A stretch of 64,000 nucleotides of DNA from Delphinus delphis (Eukaryota; Chordata; Mammalia; Artiodactyla; Delphinidae): the NCBI RefSeq assembly GCF_949987515.2, contig NC_082687.1, forward strand, positions 117,161,838 through 117,225,837. Direction: 5' to 3'. Positions within the stretch are counted from its first letter, which is position 1; each line of letters starts with the position of its first letter. Under the pieces are notes generated by a model, which was given only the letters and a program-made list of their open reading frames with translations, was not told the DNA's origin and did no database searches. The position numbers and the translations under genes are program-made. Positions 33,265 to 46,036 of this stretch are shown piece after piece.

Positions 33265-33480
33265 AGATGTATGTGATAACAATAATTAAACATTTATTAA
33301 GCATTTATCATTAACTAAGTGCAATACTAAAGCATAATCTGCATTACCTCATTTAATTCACACAGAAGTCCTATGAGGAAGATAATACGAATTTTTTCCC
33401 CCATTTTACACATCTAGAAACTACCAGAGAAAGCAAGTAAAACATCACATAGGTAATTTAACATAAATTTGATCCTGAGC
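33265..33480 (-). repeat. MIR SINE, reverse orientation
   Basis: AAACATTTATTAAGCATTTA, TACCTCATTTAATTCACACA, GTCCTATGAGGAAGATAATA and CCATTTTACACATCTAGAAA lie in reverse MIR order, nearly full length. Confidence 0.8.
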
Positions 33481-33529
33481 TTTTCATCAGTTGTACTAGT
33501 CATCATATTTTAGTACTTTCTTATCTTCC

Positions 33530-33765
33530 CCATTGTTTCCTTCCTACCCCTACTCTTAAACTGTGTTGTGCATACTTCCATTAAAGCATTTATGTATCGT
33601 ATGGGAATAATTTGCAGGTTTTAAAAACAGTTTTCCCTTTCTTATTGGAACACAAGCTCCTTGAAGTCATGGTACAGACTTTTTCATATTTGTAGCACGG
33701 TGCCTGTCATCTAGTAGGAATTCAATAAATATTTGCTGAATAAATGAGTGGGTGTATCTGGGTCT
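33530..33765 (+). repeat. L2 LINE 3' end
   Basis: ACAAGCTCCTTGAAGTCATG, AGCACGGTGCCTGTCATCTA and TTCAATAAATATTTGCTGAA are the terminal L2 blocks. A second L2-like tail may follow at 33775-33870. Confidence 0.75.
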
Positions 33766-34039
33766 ATCATCTTTGTTAGATTATGACTGCCTTGAGGATA
33801 GGGAAATATCTGACTTGTGAATTCTTTACCCATGGTGATGACTCAAATTAATATTTTCTGAGTTGGATTAAGAGTTAAAATGAGTGTTATATTCAATAAA
33901 CATTTTATTATAAAGAATATTAAATTATAGCTATTAAGTCACGTTACCTATGAGAATACCATCACATCTTATGCAGATGTTCAAAAGGATGGATATCATA
34001 CCTTATAGGGTCTTCCAATTTTAAAAGAACATTGTTGGA

Positions 34040-34195
34040 TTATTACAATAAATCTGAGAAATTAGGGATTCGTTAAGTAAGGAAATTGACTATCGGAAAG
34101 TTTGTGATTTGTCCGTATTCACAGAGCTTTCAGTAGCACAGCTGGGATGAGAACATAGGTCTTCTGACTATTAGTTTGGGTCCTTGCTATGATAT
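34040..34195 (-). repeat. MIR-like remnant, reverse orientation
   Basis: CTGAGAAATTAGGGATTCGT, GTTTGTGATTTGTCCGTATT and CAGCTGGGATGAGAACATAG weakly follow the reverse MIR core. Confidence 0.5.
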
Positions 34196-34199
34196 TAAA

Positions 34200-36672
34200 C
34201 TATTACACAGCTGACGTTTCAATGTATGAGAACTTTTAACTCCTCAAGTATTAGGTCATTAGGTTATTTTTGTTTTTAATATTTATTGAACATTTACAAA
34301 ATGGTGGGCTCCTTTGTGAAAAATTGTATACATCTGTGCCATACTCCCAAGAAGCTTGACTCTCCCTAGAAAGAAGAAAAAAAGCAATCCTATATTGAAA
34401 TGGATTGATATCACTTATTTTCTCTATAATCTAAACCATATGAAGAATCCAAGTCTGCTGCATAGATCAGAAATAGCTGGGAGTAAGTGAGGCATACGAA
34501 ATTATGTGAGCAAATTAGTGGGATCCCAGATTCTCAGAAACTACTAGTTCCACACCCAGTCCATTATTACCCACCTGTATACCATGGATCTTTTTCCATT
34601 CCTTTGGCTCACTGAATCAAGAGCTCTTTGGTTGGGATTGCCAACAAAGGCCTCAGGCTTTTATGGAATGCCTACTGTAGGGCCAGCCTTATACATAATT
34701 TAAAAATCAGCAAATATTTGTTTATTTCCTGGGTGAAAACTCCTTACTACATCAGTCATTAATTTGAATTCTGCAAATAACAGGTTTTTGGGTTTTTTTC
34801 TGAATTAAACACTTCTGACTGCTCAAAATTTCAGCATGTTTTTTAAACTACTCTGTTCCTATTACCCATTTTGGAAGGTGTGAACCTAGCATAGTGAAGC
34901 ATGAGCAGTGTGCCAGCTGCTATAAACCTTTTGACTTCGTGGCTATCCACAGCCTTGTAATCTCTTTCCTCAGCAGGTATCTTCTTCTGAACAAAACCAT
35001 ATAGTTTCCAAAGAGACTTCTAAGAATATGCTTTCAACTATTTATAAGAGTTTTCACTTCAAAGATCCCATGATGTTCGAAAATAGATGACAGTGTTTTC
35101 GCTGACCTACCTGTATTCTGAGATAGAGGCAGCACTGACCCCACAAAGAATAAGGCAGCACTTAGTGTGGGATTCAAAGGAAGATTCTAGGTTAGGAAAA
35201 GAAATGCTCTGAAAAGCTTCCTGTCCCTGCCTTCGGAAATATAACAGAGTTTTGAGCTTGTATCTCACTGGTTATTGTTAATAAAATAAGAAATTTTATC
35301 CTATGAAAGCAAGCATCTTGAAGCAATTGATCTTCTGCCAGTTATAAAATGTAAACTTTAGCCAACAAATAGCTAGATTTCATGCACTATCGATATTCAA
35401 TTACTTTTTCCTGGCTCAATAGAACCCTTCATGGGAACTGAGCACAGACCCTATCTAGGATTAGTGCTTGCCATGAAATGGTGTTTTTCGTGTCAACATT
35501 AAGTTGCAATATGAGAACACCTGTGTAAGAATTTGCTTTCTGCAATTTAAAACCTGAAATGTTAAATAACCATTGTTAATGAGAGTAATACACAGGCAGG
35601 CCCTTGGTAGTTCATTGGCATTATCATTGGAACAAATATCTATCTTTCTGGAGTGTCCCTTACAAATTTTCCAAGGATAGTGTTGTGGGATCTCTGCATC
35701 ATTTCTCACATCTCTGTGTTTGGCTGTAGGAGTCTTGTCCATGAGTGATGTATAATATGCTCCACCCTGAAAATCTGCAATTTTATTTTTAAACCAGCAC
35801 TTGCTAAATCTAAGAGGAACACTGAGTAAAAGAACATAAAAATAATTTTCAAGGGAAAGAGACAAGTGAAAAACACTTCTTTATCCAACACCGAGAAGGA
35901 AAATAAATTTTGGAGTTTTTTGGAATTCTTTGAATTCAAACTAAAGGGAAAGCTTGCCTTCCTTTACCAATATGCTGGCAAAACAATATTTTTTATAGGT
36001 TTCCAGAGTTGGAATCTATCAAGTTCAATAGAAGAGGAACAAGGTAGAACCTTTAAGCAGTGTTATTTAGGGTAGTGCATCATGGACTTTTTATTGTGAT
36101 GCCACACATTGGAAATGAAAATATTTCTATTGCATTTTGGGTGAACAGACAACGTTGCTCCTGGCCAGAGGCTTCTGATATGGGGTCTTGGTCTACCTGG
36201 GCCCTGTACAGCTGCCCTGAGGATTGAAGGAAAAAATCAGTAACTCAGCACATTAATGGGCCACAAACCAGCAGCTGGGAAGCAAGGTTGATTGATGCTA
36301 ATATCTGGCTTTGGTGCATGTCTGTGGTTTCAATTTTCATTTTTCAATTTACATATAGGCACAGGAGTAAATGATGATAAAATCTGAACCCCAATGAGGA
36401 TGACTTGTGGATGTGGATCAAAAACCAAATTCTATAGAATCAAAATATGAAAGGTTGGAAAACAGCATGCAAAACAGTTTAAGGTCCTTACAGTTCTAAG
36501 TGTTGAGAAGTTATCAAAACTTTAAGCAAATCAAGAAATTAGTTAAGCATTTATTATCATCAATTCACAAGGTCATTAACCCTGTAGGATGTCTAAATTG
36601 ATTGTAACTACTTTTTTTCATTGACAGTAGCCCTGCAAGGAGGAAGAAGGATTAAGTTTAGGCAAATAGGTT
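34200..36672. other. Unique AT-rich DNA, no gene recognised
   Basis: The longest frame is 134 codons on the minus strand (35461-35865). Its translation has no motif, signal or domain I recognise, and its codon composition looks like that of the surrounding DNA. No clear repeat appears over about 2.4 kb. Confidence 0.45.
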
Positions 36673-36683
36673 AAAAAATTTTC

Positions 36684-36970
36684 GGGGGCTTCCCTGGTGG
36701 CGCAGCGCTTAAGAATCCGCCTGGCAATGCAGCGGACATGGGTTCGAGCTCTGGTCTGGGAAGATCCCACATGCCACGGAGCAACTAAGCCCATGTGCCA
36801 CAACTACTGAGCCCGTGTGCCTAGAGCCCGTGGTCCACAACAAGAGAAGCCACCACAATGAGAAGCCCGTGCACCGCAACGAAGAGTAGCCCCCACTCGC
36901 CGCAACTAGAGAAAGCCGGTGCACAGCAACGAAGACCCAATGCAACGAAAAATAAAAAATAAATTAAAAA
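36684..36970 (+). mobile_element. CHR-1-like SINE
   Basis: GGGGCTTCCCTGGTGGCGCA with a B box-like GGGTTCGAGCTCTGG, then the CHR-1 body (CACAACTACTGAGCC, GAGAAGCCACCACAATGAG, ACGAAGACCCAATGCAAC) and an A-rich tail. AAAAAATTTTC at 36673-36683 and AAAAAGTTTTC at 36971-36981 are the flanking duplication. Confidence 0.93.
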
Positions 36971-37135
36971 AAAAAGTTTTCTGTAAAACTGCTTTAGATC
37001 TGTTTTAAATCTTTAGTAAATTTTTAGTTGCAGTGTTGTTTAACATGGTTTGTTCTGAAAGAGATACAGATTTTGAAGCCAGATTTTGACAAAAATTGAG
37101 TTTATGTGATTCAGACATTAGTATTAAGAGATCTC

Positions 37136-37329
37136 GGGACTTCCCTGGTGGCACAGTGGATAAGAGTCCGCGCTCCCAATGCAGGGGGCCCGGGTTCGAT
37201 CCCTGGTTAGGGAACTAGATCCCACATGCATGCCGCACCTAAGAGTTCACATGCCACAACTAAGGAGCCCGCCTGCCGCAACTAAGACCTGGTACAACAA
37301 CAACAACAACAACAACAACAAAAACCCAC
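37136..37329 (+). mobile_element. Short CHR-type SINE ending in (CAA)n
   Basis: GGGACTTCCCTGGTGGCACA, B box-like GGGTTCGATCCCTGG, and a shortened body with GCCACAACTAAGGAGCCCGC. The tail has become a (CAA)n microsatellite (about 37295-37322). AGAGATCTC flanks at 37127-37135 and 37330-37338. Confidence 0.92.
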
Positions 37330-37429
37330 AGAGATCTCTTGGTTGTTCAGTGGATCCCTGGATGCAAAATACAGCTGGTCTCTTTTTCACTTTCTGAGAA
37401 TGGATGACTTTACACATATTTGGATAAGA

Positions 37430-37820
37430 ATCAGAGTTAGGAATCATTTGTTTGCATGTGTAGAAAACACACTCAAACTGCTTAAACCAAAAAGAAACAT
37501 CATTGGCTTATATAATTGAAAAGTCCACTGGGAGAAGCAGCTTCAGGCATGGCTTGATCTGCTGGTGTCCACAACCTGACCAGCTTCAGGTTCTTCTCTC
37601 TTCAGTTCTTTGCTTGGTTTCTTTGTTAACTTCATTCTAGGCAAGACCTCCCCTTGTGGTCCTAAGATGACGACCAGTTATTGCAGAGACTACATGCTTC
37701 CTATCCATAGCTGATAGGAATAAAGCATATTTGTCCCAGAATTCCCAAGAAATCAGACTGGATTAAGTCACACGCTCACCCCTGACCCAATCACTGTGGC
37801 CAGAGAAGTGGAATGCACTA
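37430..37820 (+). repeat. Ancient interspersed repeat, class not assigned
   Basis: TTCAGGCATGGCTTGATCTG, CTTCATTCTAGGCAAGACCT and CCCAATCACTGTGGCCAGAG are phrases of a recurrent mammalian repeat I have seen in this order. I cannot name the family securely. Confidence 0.5.
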
Positions 37821-37954
37821 ATTACTTAGCTAGCTTCAAATTCCTCCCTCGTAATCCCCAATGTAATGCCAGTGAACTACCTAAATCACCAAATAGGAAT
37901 TTGTGACTGTTAGAATGGTGAAAATGGAGGCTGAAGACATAATCAGTTACATGA

Positions 37955-38490
37955 AGAATCTTAGAAATAGAAGGAGACTTTAGAATCTTTAACCAAACTT
38001 TCTGATCTAGCCAAATAACCAATTTAGCCAAACAAACTGACCAAACTTCACAAAACATTAATGCAAAAAATAGTCATTTAGTCTCTGCAGGTACCACTTG
38101 TGACAGTGAGCCGCCATAGCCTGTGTGACTTTTGAACAGTTCTACTGGGAAAGGCCTTCTTTACATTGAGCATAAATTTGCTTCCCTTTCCTTTGTGCTT
38201 TATCCATTGAACCCTGTTTTACCGCTGTGGCCACAAAGAGTAGATTAAATTCTTCTTTCATATTACAGGCTTTCTAATATATATTAAAGTAGTTAAAATA
38301 GTCATCCTTAGTCTCTCTTTTCTAGGCTCAACATCCCACATTCTCTCATCTGTTATTGACGTTGAAGGAGTTAAAACACCCTCACTCTTTTGGCTTCTCT
38401 TCTTTGTATGAATTCTGGCTAGTCAATTCCATACTCAGACACACAGTTCCATACACTGACATAGAGACTCCCCATGTGGCCATTGGGAAG
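37955..38490 (-). repeat. CR1/L3-type LINE remnant, reverse orientation
   Basis: GAATCTTAGAAATAGAAGGA, a TCATCCTTAGTCTCTCTTTT block, CTAGGCTCAACATCCCACAT and TTTGGCTTCTCTTCTTTGTA parallel the reverse CR1/L3 3' region (AGAAGAGACTAAGGGGGG..GATGTTTAGCC on the sense strand). Very old. Confidence 0.55.
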
Positions 38491-39319
38491 TGGTTTATTG
38501 CATATGTATAAAGATACTGAGGAAAAGAAGAATAAATCTTGTAGAGAGTCACTTTAATAGCAGTCTGTAGAATCAGTCTCAGAACTGATTACCTAAACTG
38601 AAATATCCACAGCCAGAATGTGAGCAAAAAGTATGTTTTGGAACATGATTTCTCTAATCTATAACCATTAATATTGGGCTTAATTACTTATTTTGTTGTT
38701 GTAGGCTTGACTTTTAATTATTTTAATGTTATGAACTATTAGTATTTTAACAAATAAGTGCCTAGTAATAGATAGTATTTATTAATATATATCGATTTTG
38801 TGATTTACTTTATATATATATTTTTTTATATTTATATAAAATAGTATATGTATAATATATACTATTTTGTTTTCAAAGATAATTCTTTTTATTTTCCCAT
38901 AAAAATGAATGAGAAAATATTACATCAACATACTTGGTCAGATTCTATTTGTCATTTGAACTGTGAGTTCTGTCCTAACTGTAAATGTTCTCCAGCAGGG
39001 TAACAACTTCCCAGGATCTACAACTAGACACATTTGTAGGGGAAATTGGAGAGACGATCCCCCAGCTGTTCCTTAGGGGCAGGCAGCTTTCTCCCACCTC
39101 TTTGTCCATCTCTCACACCCAGAAACACTGAGGAAATTTAGTTACACTTACAACCTAATACCACTAACCAATACTGTTAAGTCCGTGATCTCCCTCTCTT
39201 CTCCCTTTCAGGAAATATTTGCCCTGGTATTAACTCTGAAAAGGGCTGGTCCCCATCAGACACAGGAGAAGTAGAAAGGAGTTGAACATTGAGCTAAGGA
39301 AAGCCTCTGATGAGGTTTC
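38491..39319. other. AT-rich DNA with one AT inverted repeat
   Basis: AAAATAGTATAT at 38838-38849 pairs with ATATACTATTTT at 38857-38868. The remaining sequence is unassigned. Confidence 0.6.
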
Positions 39320-39915
39320 TGGAACTCCTCCCTCTTCAACCAATCCACCACCAGGTCTTGTAAATCTACTTCTACCTACACCCCAAGCACATTGTCTTTC
39401 TTCCAGCTTCACTGCCACCACTAGCTCAAGCATCATCATCAGCTACTTGGGACTCCTGCAGTGTTCTCCAAACTTCTCTCTTCCCATCCTCCAGTCCATT
39501 TTCCAAGCAGCAGACAGAGGACTTTCAACTGCAAATAGGATCATTCTTCTTTTTACTCAAAACTCTTCAATTTTCACCGCACCCAGGATGAATACAAAAT
39601 TCTTCACATGGTCTGCAAGGCCTGCCTACATGTCCAAGACTATCTCCCTCCATTCTCTCAGTTACTACATTTCAGATATACTCTTTTTCTTTTAGTTTTG
39701 TTAGTGGAATCAGCTCTTTTTCACCTTGGGGTCTTTCCCTATGTTCCCTATGCTGCTTGGAGCACTCCCCATCTCTTTGCCTGGCTAATTCCTACTAACC
39801 ATTACCTCTCAGCCCAAGGATCATTTACTCTCCATTCTTCCCAAATAGGCTAATTTTGGACCCCACTTTGTATTCTGTAAAAGCATTCTCTACTTTTCTT
39901 TCAGAGCACCTATAT
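39320..39915 (+). repeat. L2 LINE fragment
   Basis: CATCCTCCAGTCCATTTTCC, AAACTCTTCAATTTTCACCG, CATGGTCTGCAAGGCCTGCC, TGCTTGGAGCACTCCCCATC and CTCAGCCCAAGGATCATTTA follow L2 3' order. The 137-codon frame (39282-39695) has in-frame L2 remnants at best and is not a gene. Confidence 0.7.
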
Positions 39916-39920
39916 GTGTC

Positions 39921-40580
39921 TAGTGGTCCACCCTTACCCTTGGTTTCGCTTTCCTCAGTTTCAATTACCAGTGGCCAACCTCGGTCTGAAAATATTAAAT
40001 GGAAAATTCCATAACTAAGCAATTCATAAGTTTTAAATTGCACACCACTCTGAGTAGCATGATGAAATCTCACGCTGTCCCAATCCATCCTCCTGCCCCC
40101 TATCCCCATCCCCAACCACTGACATCCTCTGCTCCTGACACGTGACCATCGACATCGTCATGGCTGCATGACCCAGGATCACCTGAAGCAGATGACCCTC
40201 CTTCTGAGGTACTGTCGGAAGACAAATAGTAGCCTAACACTATGACACAGTGCCTACGTCACTCACCTCACTTCCTCTCATCACGCAGGCATTTTATCAT
40301 CTCATGTCATCACAAGAAGACAGGTGAACACAGCACAATAAGATATTTAGAGAGAGACCACATTCACATAACTTCTATTACACTATAATTGTTCTGCATT
40401 ATTGTGAGTTATTGTTATTAATCTCTTACTGTGCCTAATTTATATATTAAATCTTATCATAGGTCAGTATGTATAGGAAAAAACATAGTACCTATAGGGC
40501 TCAGTACTATCTATGGTTTCAGGTGTCTACTGGGAGTCTTGGAATGTACCCCCCTTGGATAAGAGGGGGGGCTCTCTGTA
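39921..40580 (+). mobile_element. Tigger-type DNA transposon remnant
   Basis: It opens AGTGGTCCACCCTTACCCTT followed by TTCAGTTTCAATTACC and ATATTAAATGGAAAATTCCA, and closes TTTCAGGTGTCTACTGGGAG, CTTGGAATGTACCCCCCTTG and a GATAAGAGGGGGGG end. These are the terminal regions of a Tigger3-like pogo-superfamily element, with TA bases at both ends and the transposase gene gone. It lies at the end of an L2. Confidence 0.75.
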
Positions 40581-40669
40581 CCATTTGAGTGTTTGAAGTC
40601 CACCTTGACCAGTAGACCAGAGACTGCAGGAGGAGTGGGTTGGCTCACTACTGGATCTCCAGGGTGTGG

Positions 40670-40882
40670 TCTGACTGACAGGGTTTGAATCCTTGTACCC
40701 TCACTTGGCAGCTGTGGGGCTTTGAATACTCAGTCTCAGTTTCTCCAATAGAAAAAATAATATTTTATTACAGGATAACCTTTTTTGTAGGGTTGTTGCA
40801 AGGATCAAATCAGAAAACGTAAAGTATTAAATGGAGTGCCTGGCACATAACAGGTGTTCAATTTATATTGGTTATTAGTATA
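40670..40882 (+). repeat. MIR SINE
   Basis: GTTTGAATCCTTGTACCCTC, CAGTCTCAGTTTCTCCAATA, GGGTTGTTGCAAGGATCAAA and GAGTGCCTGGCACATAACAG follow the sense MIR in order; close to full length. Confidence 0.85.
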
Positions 40883-42829
40883 TTATCATTGCTTTTAGGA
40901 TATGTTTACTTATTGAAGGTAAAACTGTATATCTGTTTCTTGAATAATTCTAAATAGTCTTTAGAAAAGTTATTGTTATCCAAGTTAGAACAGCACTTTA
41001 AAAACATGTTTTTCACTGATAGCCTCACTGCGTTTCTCCCTAAAAGTTTTTTTTAATTGTCAAATATTTCAATGTAGCCAAGCTAATATATAGTTTAATC
41101 TCTGCTTCAGAGGCTGTCTTAGAATATGTTGCATTTATTGATTTGTTATATATGTATATGTATATATATATATCTCTATATATATATATATACACACACA
41201 CACTTACTTTCAGATGTTTTGAAAAATAATCCACCATTACTTTTTATCTTTTCCCCTGATATTTGAGTTAAATGTATTTTAAACACAGGACAAACTGGCT
41301 GGGCCTCTTGACAAAGACATTTTGTTTTTATAAACTTCAACTTTGAAGAATAAGGATATCTTTTCCTTTTTCCTCTCTGTCTGGAAGGAAAGGAAAAAGG
41401 GATTTTTTTCCTTTTTGATGGGATTTCCACGGGGTGAGCTTTTTATACCTTTAGCAGGGTCTATACAGTGAAAATACTGCTCTGTGTAAAAGGATTATGA
41501 CAGCGTACAGATTTTTCACTGTCAAGCACCTTTGGGTCAATGTTTATTTGAAATGAGCTACAGCATTTAAAATAGCCCTGAAGAAGCTGCATACTCTCCT
41601 TGACAACAACAACAAAGTTTGTATATTAACAGTTGGCTTAACAGTGTCTGGCATAGAGAAATAAAGACGAAAATATACTTCGGCCCTGTAATATTTATAG
41701 CATTGCCAGTTTAACCATTGTGCCCTATTTAGGAATATTTTTTGAGTGAGCTTTATATTAATGCCTGAGAACACAGTCATAAGTTGGTGGCAGGGAAGCT
41801 CATGCAGCAGAATACATGTTTGTGCTGTGCCATGGAGGACGGAGAGGGAACTCACACTGTAAAAATCCCCCTTAATTCTTATACCCACTGACACAGAGGA
41901 CATTGATAACAATGGGGTTGCCGCTTGGAAATGCTGTGTCATGCTTTACATGCTTTTGTAAGAAACATCGTCTTTATGAGTTTATAAATGAGAAAGGCGA
42001 AGATTCCATTTTGTCATTCTGAGTAATGCATTTCCACATATGGCAGCGACTTGTTTATATGACCTTCCCACTGTTAGAGAGTGAGCTACTCCAGATAATG
42101 CACATATTCCAGATATCTGGAAGCTCAGCTAAGAGGCATCATCACTTTACACTTTGAATCTTTCTAACTTTCATATAATCTTTGCTCTAAAAGCTAAGAA
42201 CTAAAAATAATTGCCATTGTACAATAAATCTGTTAGAAGTTTACATATCCTCTCTTGATTTACTTAATAGAGTCATGCCTGTTGCAACAGCCTCGTTGGA
42301 GACTCCATGTTCTCACGTGAGCATCAGTTTCCAAATTGTATTGTGTTAAAATTTGTGAACACGTTGGCATTTATACCAAAGAATGCTAGACTGCCACGTA
42401 CAAAGCCTTTTTAGTTTCTCCTCTTTCACTTTTTAGCTTTCGGTGCCCTGTCAGCGTGTATGAGTGTATCTCTAGTTCCATCGCCACTCCCTTGTTTGTT
42501 TCTAATTGCCTGTGGATTAGAAAACATTATTAGAATGATTTCCAAAATAATAGTAAATTGGCTTTAAGTGATTACTGAAAAAACTGTCCTATGACTCAAG
42601 CATGAGAACTTACAGTTTTTCATTTATTCAACAAATACAAGTTGAATGCCTCCTCTGTGCATGTTATTGGACTGAGGGCAGCTTCTGTTCATTCCCAGTC
42701 ACCAGCTTCATTCAGGACACTATCAGTCTTTTCCTATATTGCTTCAAAACCTACTATCTGGTCTCTGCCCCCACAAAGCAGCTAGAAGGATTAAACAGAG
42801 TAAATCCTGTTACTTACCTGATGTAAATA
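40883..42829. other. Unique DNA, no gene recognised
   Basis: The longest frame is 132 codons on the minus strand (41544-41942) with no recognised domain. A (TA)n(CA)n microsatellite lies at 41145-41204. About 41.4-42.5 kb shows no repeat that I recognise. Confidence 0.45.
41145..41204. repeat. Compound (TA)n(CA)n microsatellite
   Basis: Alternating TA with short interruptions passes into a CA run. Confidence 0.95.
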
Positions 42830-43020
42830 CTTAAGATTTCTGGTTGCCTTCCAGATGAACACTCTGAGTGAATCTGCACTTCTACTCTCATTGCAGCTTG
42901 GTCACACCTGGCCATTTATATATTCTTTTCTCCCTGCATGAAATGTATTCCCCATGTATTCACCTTACTAATTCTGTCCTTCCTCAGGGAAGCTTTTCTG
43001 GTCCCCTTGACTAGAATAAG
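42830..43020 (+). repeat. L2 LINE, upstream part
   Basis: GCCATTTATATATTCTTTTC, CCTGCATGAAATGTATTCCC and CCTCAGGGAAGCTTTTCTGG are L2 blocks. The element resumes at 43612 after an LTR insertion. Confidence 0.7.
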
Positions 43021-43044
43021 GTAACCTTTGTATGAGCCAATCTC

Positions 43045-43590
43045 AATGACTATAGCTGTAGGATTTAAATCTTTAGAGATGATTGAGCGACAACATAGAG
43101 AGGTTAATGCCTTTGAAAGAAGATCTTTATTCCTTACACTTTCAGAGAGGAGGGGACGTATTGTGCCATGCAGGGCCACATGGGGAAGCACCAGTGTCAA
43201 TCAGGATGTAGAAAGGAATGAGGGGAAAGCATAGGGCACAGTCTTTATTGTGTTTTGCATGGGAAGGCAAAGCAGGGCGGGAAAACAGGTTAGGGTTGGC
43301 TAGTTTGAATAATTCCAGCAGGCTTTGGGGCATAAGGGCGGTCCTAGTTGTCTGGCACCTGGACCTGCATTGATTTAGGGCACGGGAAGTATTGGCTTGG
43401 TGGGTGAGAGTTAGATAACAAAGATGGTTGGGGGTATAGAGTCAGGATTGGTTTATTTGCATATGAAAGGAGTGCCCTCAGGCATGTTGTTTATCATTTT
43501 AGGAATTAACTAGCTCTGGGAGGGGCAATGTCTCTCCAGCCAGAAATCCTTCCCACTCCACCAAGATGTCAAAATATCATAAAATATAGA
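43045..43590 (-). mobile_element. Solitary ERV LTR, copy 1, reverse orientation
   Basis: On the minus strand an ATATGCAAATAAACC promoter-like block is followed downstream by GGAATAAAGATCTTCTTTC, a polyadenylation-signal region typical of an LTR. About 450 bp matches a second copy at 52128-52570. No internal retroviral genes adjoin it. I do not know the family; exact ends are not fixed. Confidence 0.65.
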
Positions 43591-43611
43591 CAATAAAAAA
43601 CATGATTAATA

Positions 43612-43800
43612 CACTACCCTGTCACCTACTGTGGGATGGTACATATCTCACTGTGTTGCTTACATCTCCCAAACTTGCTAAATTGTAGGCTTCTTGAGAG
43701 CAGAGATCTTGTCTGTCTTGTTCACTACTGTAGCCCCATTGCCCAGGGTAGTGTCTCTTGCTTGGCAGATGCTCAGTAAATATTAGTGGAATGAAAAAAA
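43612..43800 (+). repeat. L2 LINE 3' end, downstream part
   Basis: ATTGTAGGCTTCTTGAGAGC, AGAGATCTTGTCTGTCTTGT and GATGCTCAGTAAATATTAGT are terminal L2 blocks. With 42830-43020 this makes one L2 split by the LTR. Confidence 0.75.
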
Positions 43801-44294
43801 AAATGAATGGACACCTTTCTATCTGGCATATGTGGTTAGTGTTTCACCTGGAAAGCATAGCATTTTTTTCCAGATACAGATTTTGTTATACCAATCAACT
43901 AAGTAAGAAATATTTTTATTTGGTTTAAATGTGAGGGTCTTACTTCTGTCATAACTCTTATTTCACTTGTCACTGTTCATTTATCGTCCATACTCCTGGA
44001 GCTCCAAGAGCTTGGGTTCCTTGTTCCCCACATGTAGGAAACCCTAGCATTTAGCAGTGTCTCCATTAAAATCACTCAATTGTGCTTCAGCAATTAAAAG
44101 TATTTTACTGCCTACATTGTTGTTTTCACATAGAAAATCCATTAAATGCTCTGAAACAGAAAATAAATAAATAAATGTGAGGCTTGTTTTTTTTTTCCTT
44201 TCCAACTCAGTGAAGTTTAATTTGGCTCCGCATAATGTGTATGATTTACAACTCTATAAAGAGATCAACTCATCTCTATGTTCCTTGCGTTAGC
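43801..44294. other. No feature recognised
   Basis: AT-rich DNA with a short AAAT run at about 44160-44175. Confidence 0.45.
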
Positions 44295-44495
44295 CAGTGG
44301 TTCTTTACCAGGGGCAATTTTGCCCTGTGGGGGGACATTCCGCAATGTCTGGAGACATTTTTGGTTCTCACAGCTGGCATCTAGCTGGTAGAGTCCAGGG
44401 ATGTTGCTATATATCCTATAATACACAGAACAGTCCCCTGCAACAGACAGTTATTCAATCTAAAATGTCAATAGTGCTGACATTGAAAAACCTTC
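44295..44495 (+). mobile_element. MER5A-type hAT MITE
   Basis: CAGTGGTTCTTTACCAGGGG, CAATGTCTGGAGACATTTTT, GGCATCTAGCTGGTAGAGTC and ATGTCAATAGTGCTGACATT match MER5A in order. It is non-autonomous and immobile. Confidence 0.88.
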
Positions 44496-45424
44496 TGTTA
44501 GAGGGTGATGTGTTTGACCGGTTTACCTAAAAACACCTCACACATCCAACCATGTTCCCCGACTTCTCCACGAAGCAATACAAGCTAAGTAGCTGATATC
44601 TTAGAGGTAAAGACAGCAGGCCTGAGGGGAAAAGTAATTTTTAGAGGAGGACACATGGCAAGCTGCAAGAGAGGGGTTCAGTATTTCAGCAGACACCATG
44701 AAAGGAAATCTAAGTGGATTGATACATAGCATGGTGACACTGAGGTCTGGGCTTAAAATGAATACTGAAATTATAGGCTTTTTAACTGAGAGTTAAAAGG
44801 TATGACTTTAAGTTAACGTAAGTCATGTGGGGGGAAAGGAACAATCATATAGAGCTTGTAATTCCAAAATTGCTCTCTTTAAAACTGGAGTTGTCTTCTT
44901 AAGCTTAACATGCTGCCATTGATCAAAGCAATGCTGTCACATCTTTTTGGGATGGTCTTCAGGGCTTGTGTCATGCTCTTTTGAATAACATCAGAAGTTG
45001 CAAGCATTGCCCTTTTAGGCAGGAATTTGCTTTGGGGGGAAAAATATCAAGTTATTTGAACCTATATATGATGAATAAGGAAAATCATCCTTGCTCCTAA
45101 TACCATGTTCATAAAAATTGAGGACAGGCTATAAACTACATGAATCTGACTTTAAAGGCAATTCTAAAAAGGAGTTTTAGAAATGTCTTGAGCTAAGTCA
45201 TTGTCATTGGAGTATAACCTCTCAGGATGACCATTTTCAGGAGAAATGCTCATATTGAGGTATCAGTGTTAGCAAAACATTACTTGATGTTCATATTGAT
45301 TTCAGTGCCACAAATATATGTGGAAATAATCCCAGGTTTGCACACAACCAAATTTCTGTCAGCATGAGAATGTTTAGGACAGGTCTTATAGTGCTTTTTA
45401 TATGTAAAAGTTTAAATTTTTTCT
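44496..45424. other. No feature recognised
   Basis: AT-rich unique DNA. Confidence 0.45.
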
Positions 45425-46000
45425 TTTCCCCAGTTTTATTGAGATATAATTGACATATATAATTGTATTCATTTAAAGTGTACAAGATAATGATTTGATA
45501 TATGTGTATATTGCAAATGATCACCACAGTAAGTTTAGTTAACATCCATCACCTCACATAGTTACAACTCTTTTTCCTTGTGATGAGAACTTTTAAGATC
45601 TACTCTTCTAGCACTTTTAAATATACAATATGGGGACTTCCCTGGTGGCACAGTGATTAAGAATCTGCCTGCCAATGCAGGGGACACGGGTTCGAGCCCT
45701 GGTCCGGGAAGATCCCACATGCCATGGAGCAACTAAGCCCGTGAGCCACAGCTACTGAGCCTGCGCTCTAGAGCCCACGTGCCATAACTACTGAGCCTGC
45801 ATGCCACAACTACTGAAGCCTGCATGCCTAGAGCCCGTGCTCCGCAACAAGAGAAGCCACTGCAATGAGAAGCCCGCGCACTGCAACAAAGAGTAGCCCC
45901 TGCTCGCCGCAACTAGAGAAAGCCCATGTGCATCAACGAAGACCCAACGCAGCCAAAAATAAAATAAAATAAAATACTAATAAATAATAAATAAATAATT

Positions 46001-46036
<36 letters not shown>

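Noticed and set aside
35461..35865. 134-codon minus-strand frame
   Set aside because: No domain, signal or conserved motif recognised and no supporting splice or promoter context; likely chance.
41544..41942. 132-codon minus-strand frame
   Set aside because: No recognisable homology; without conservation data it cannot be called coding.
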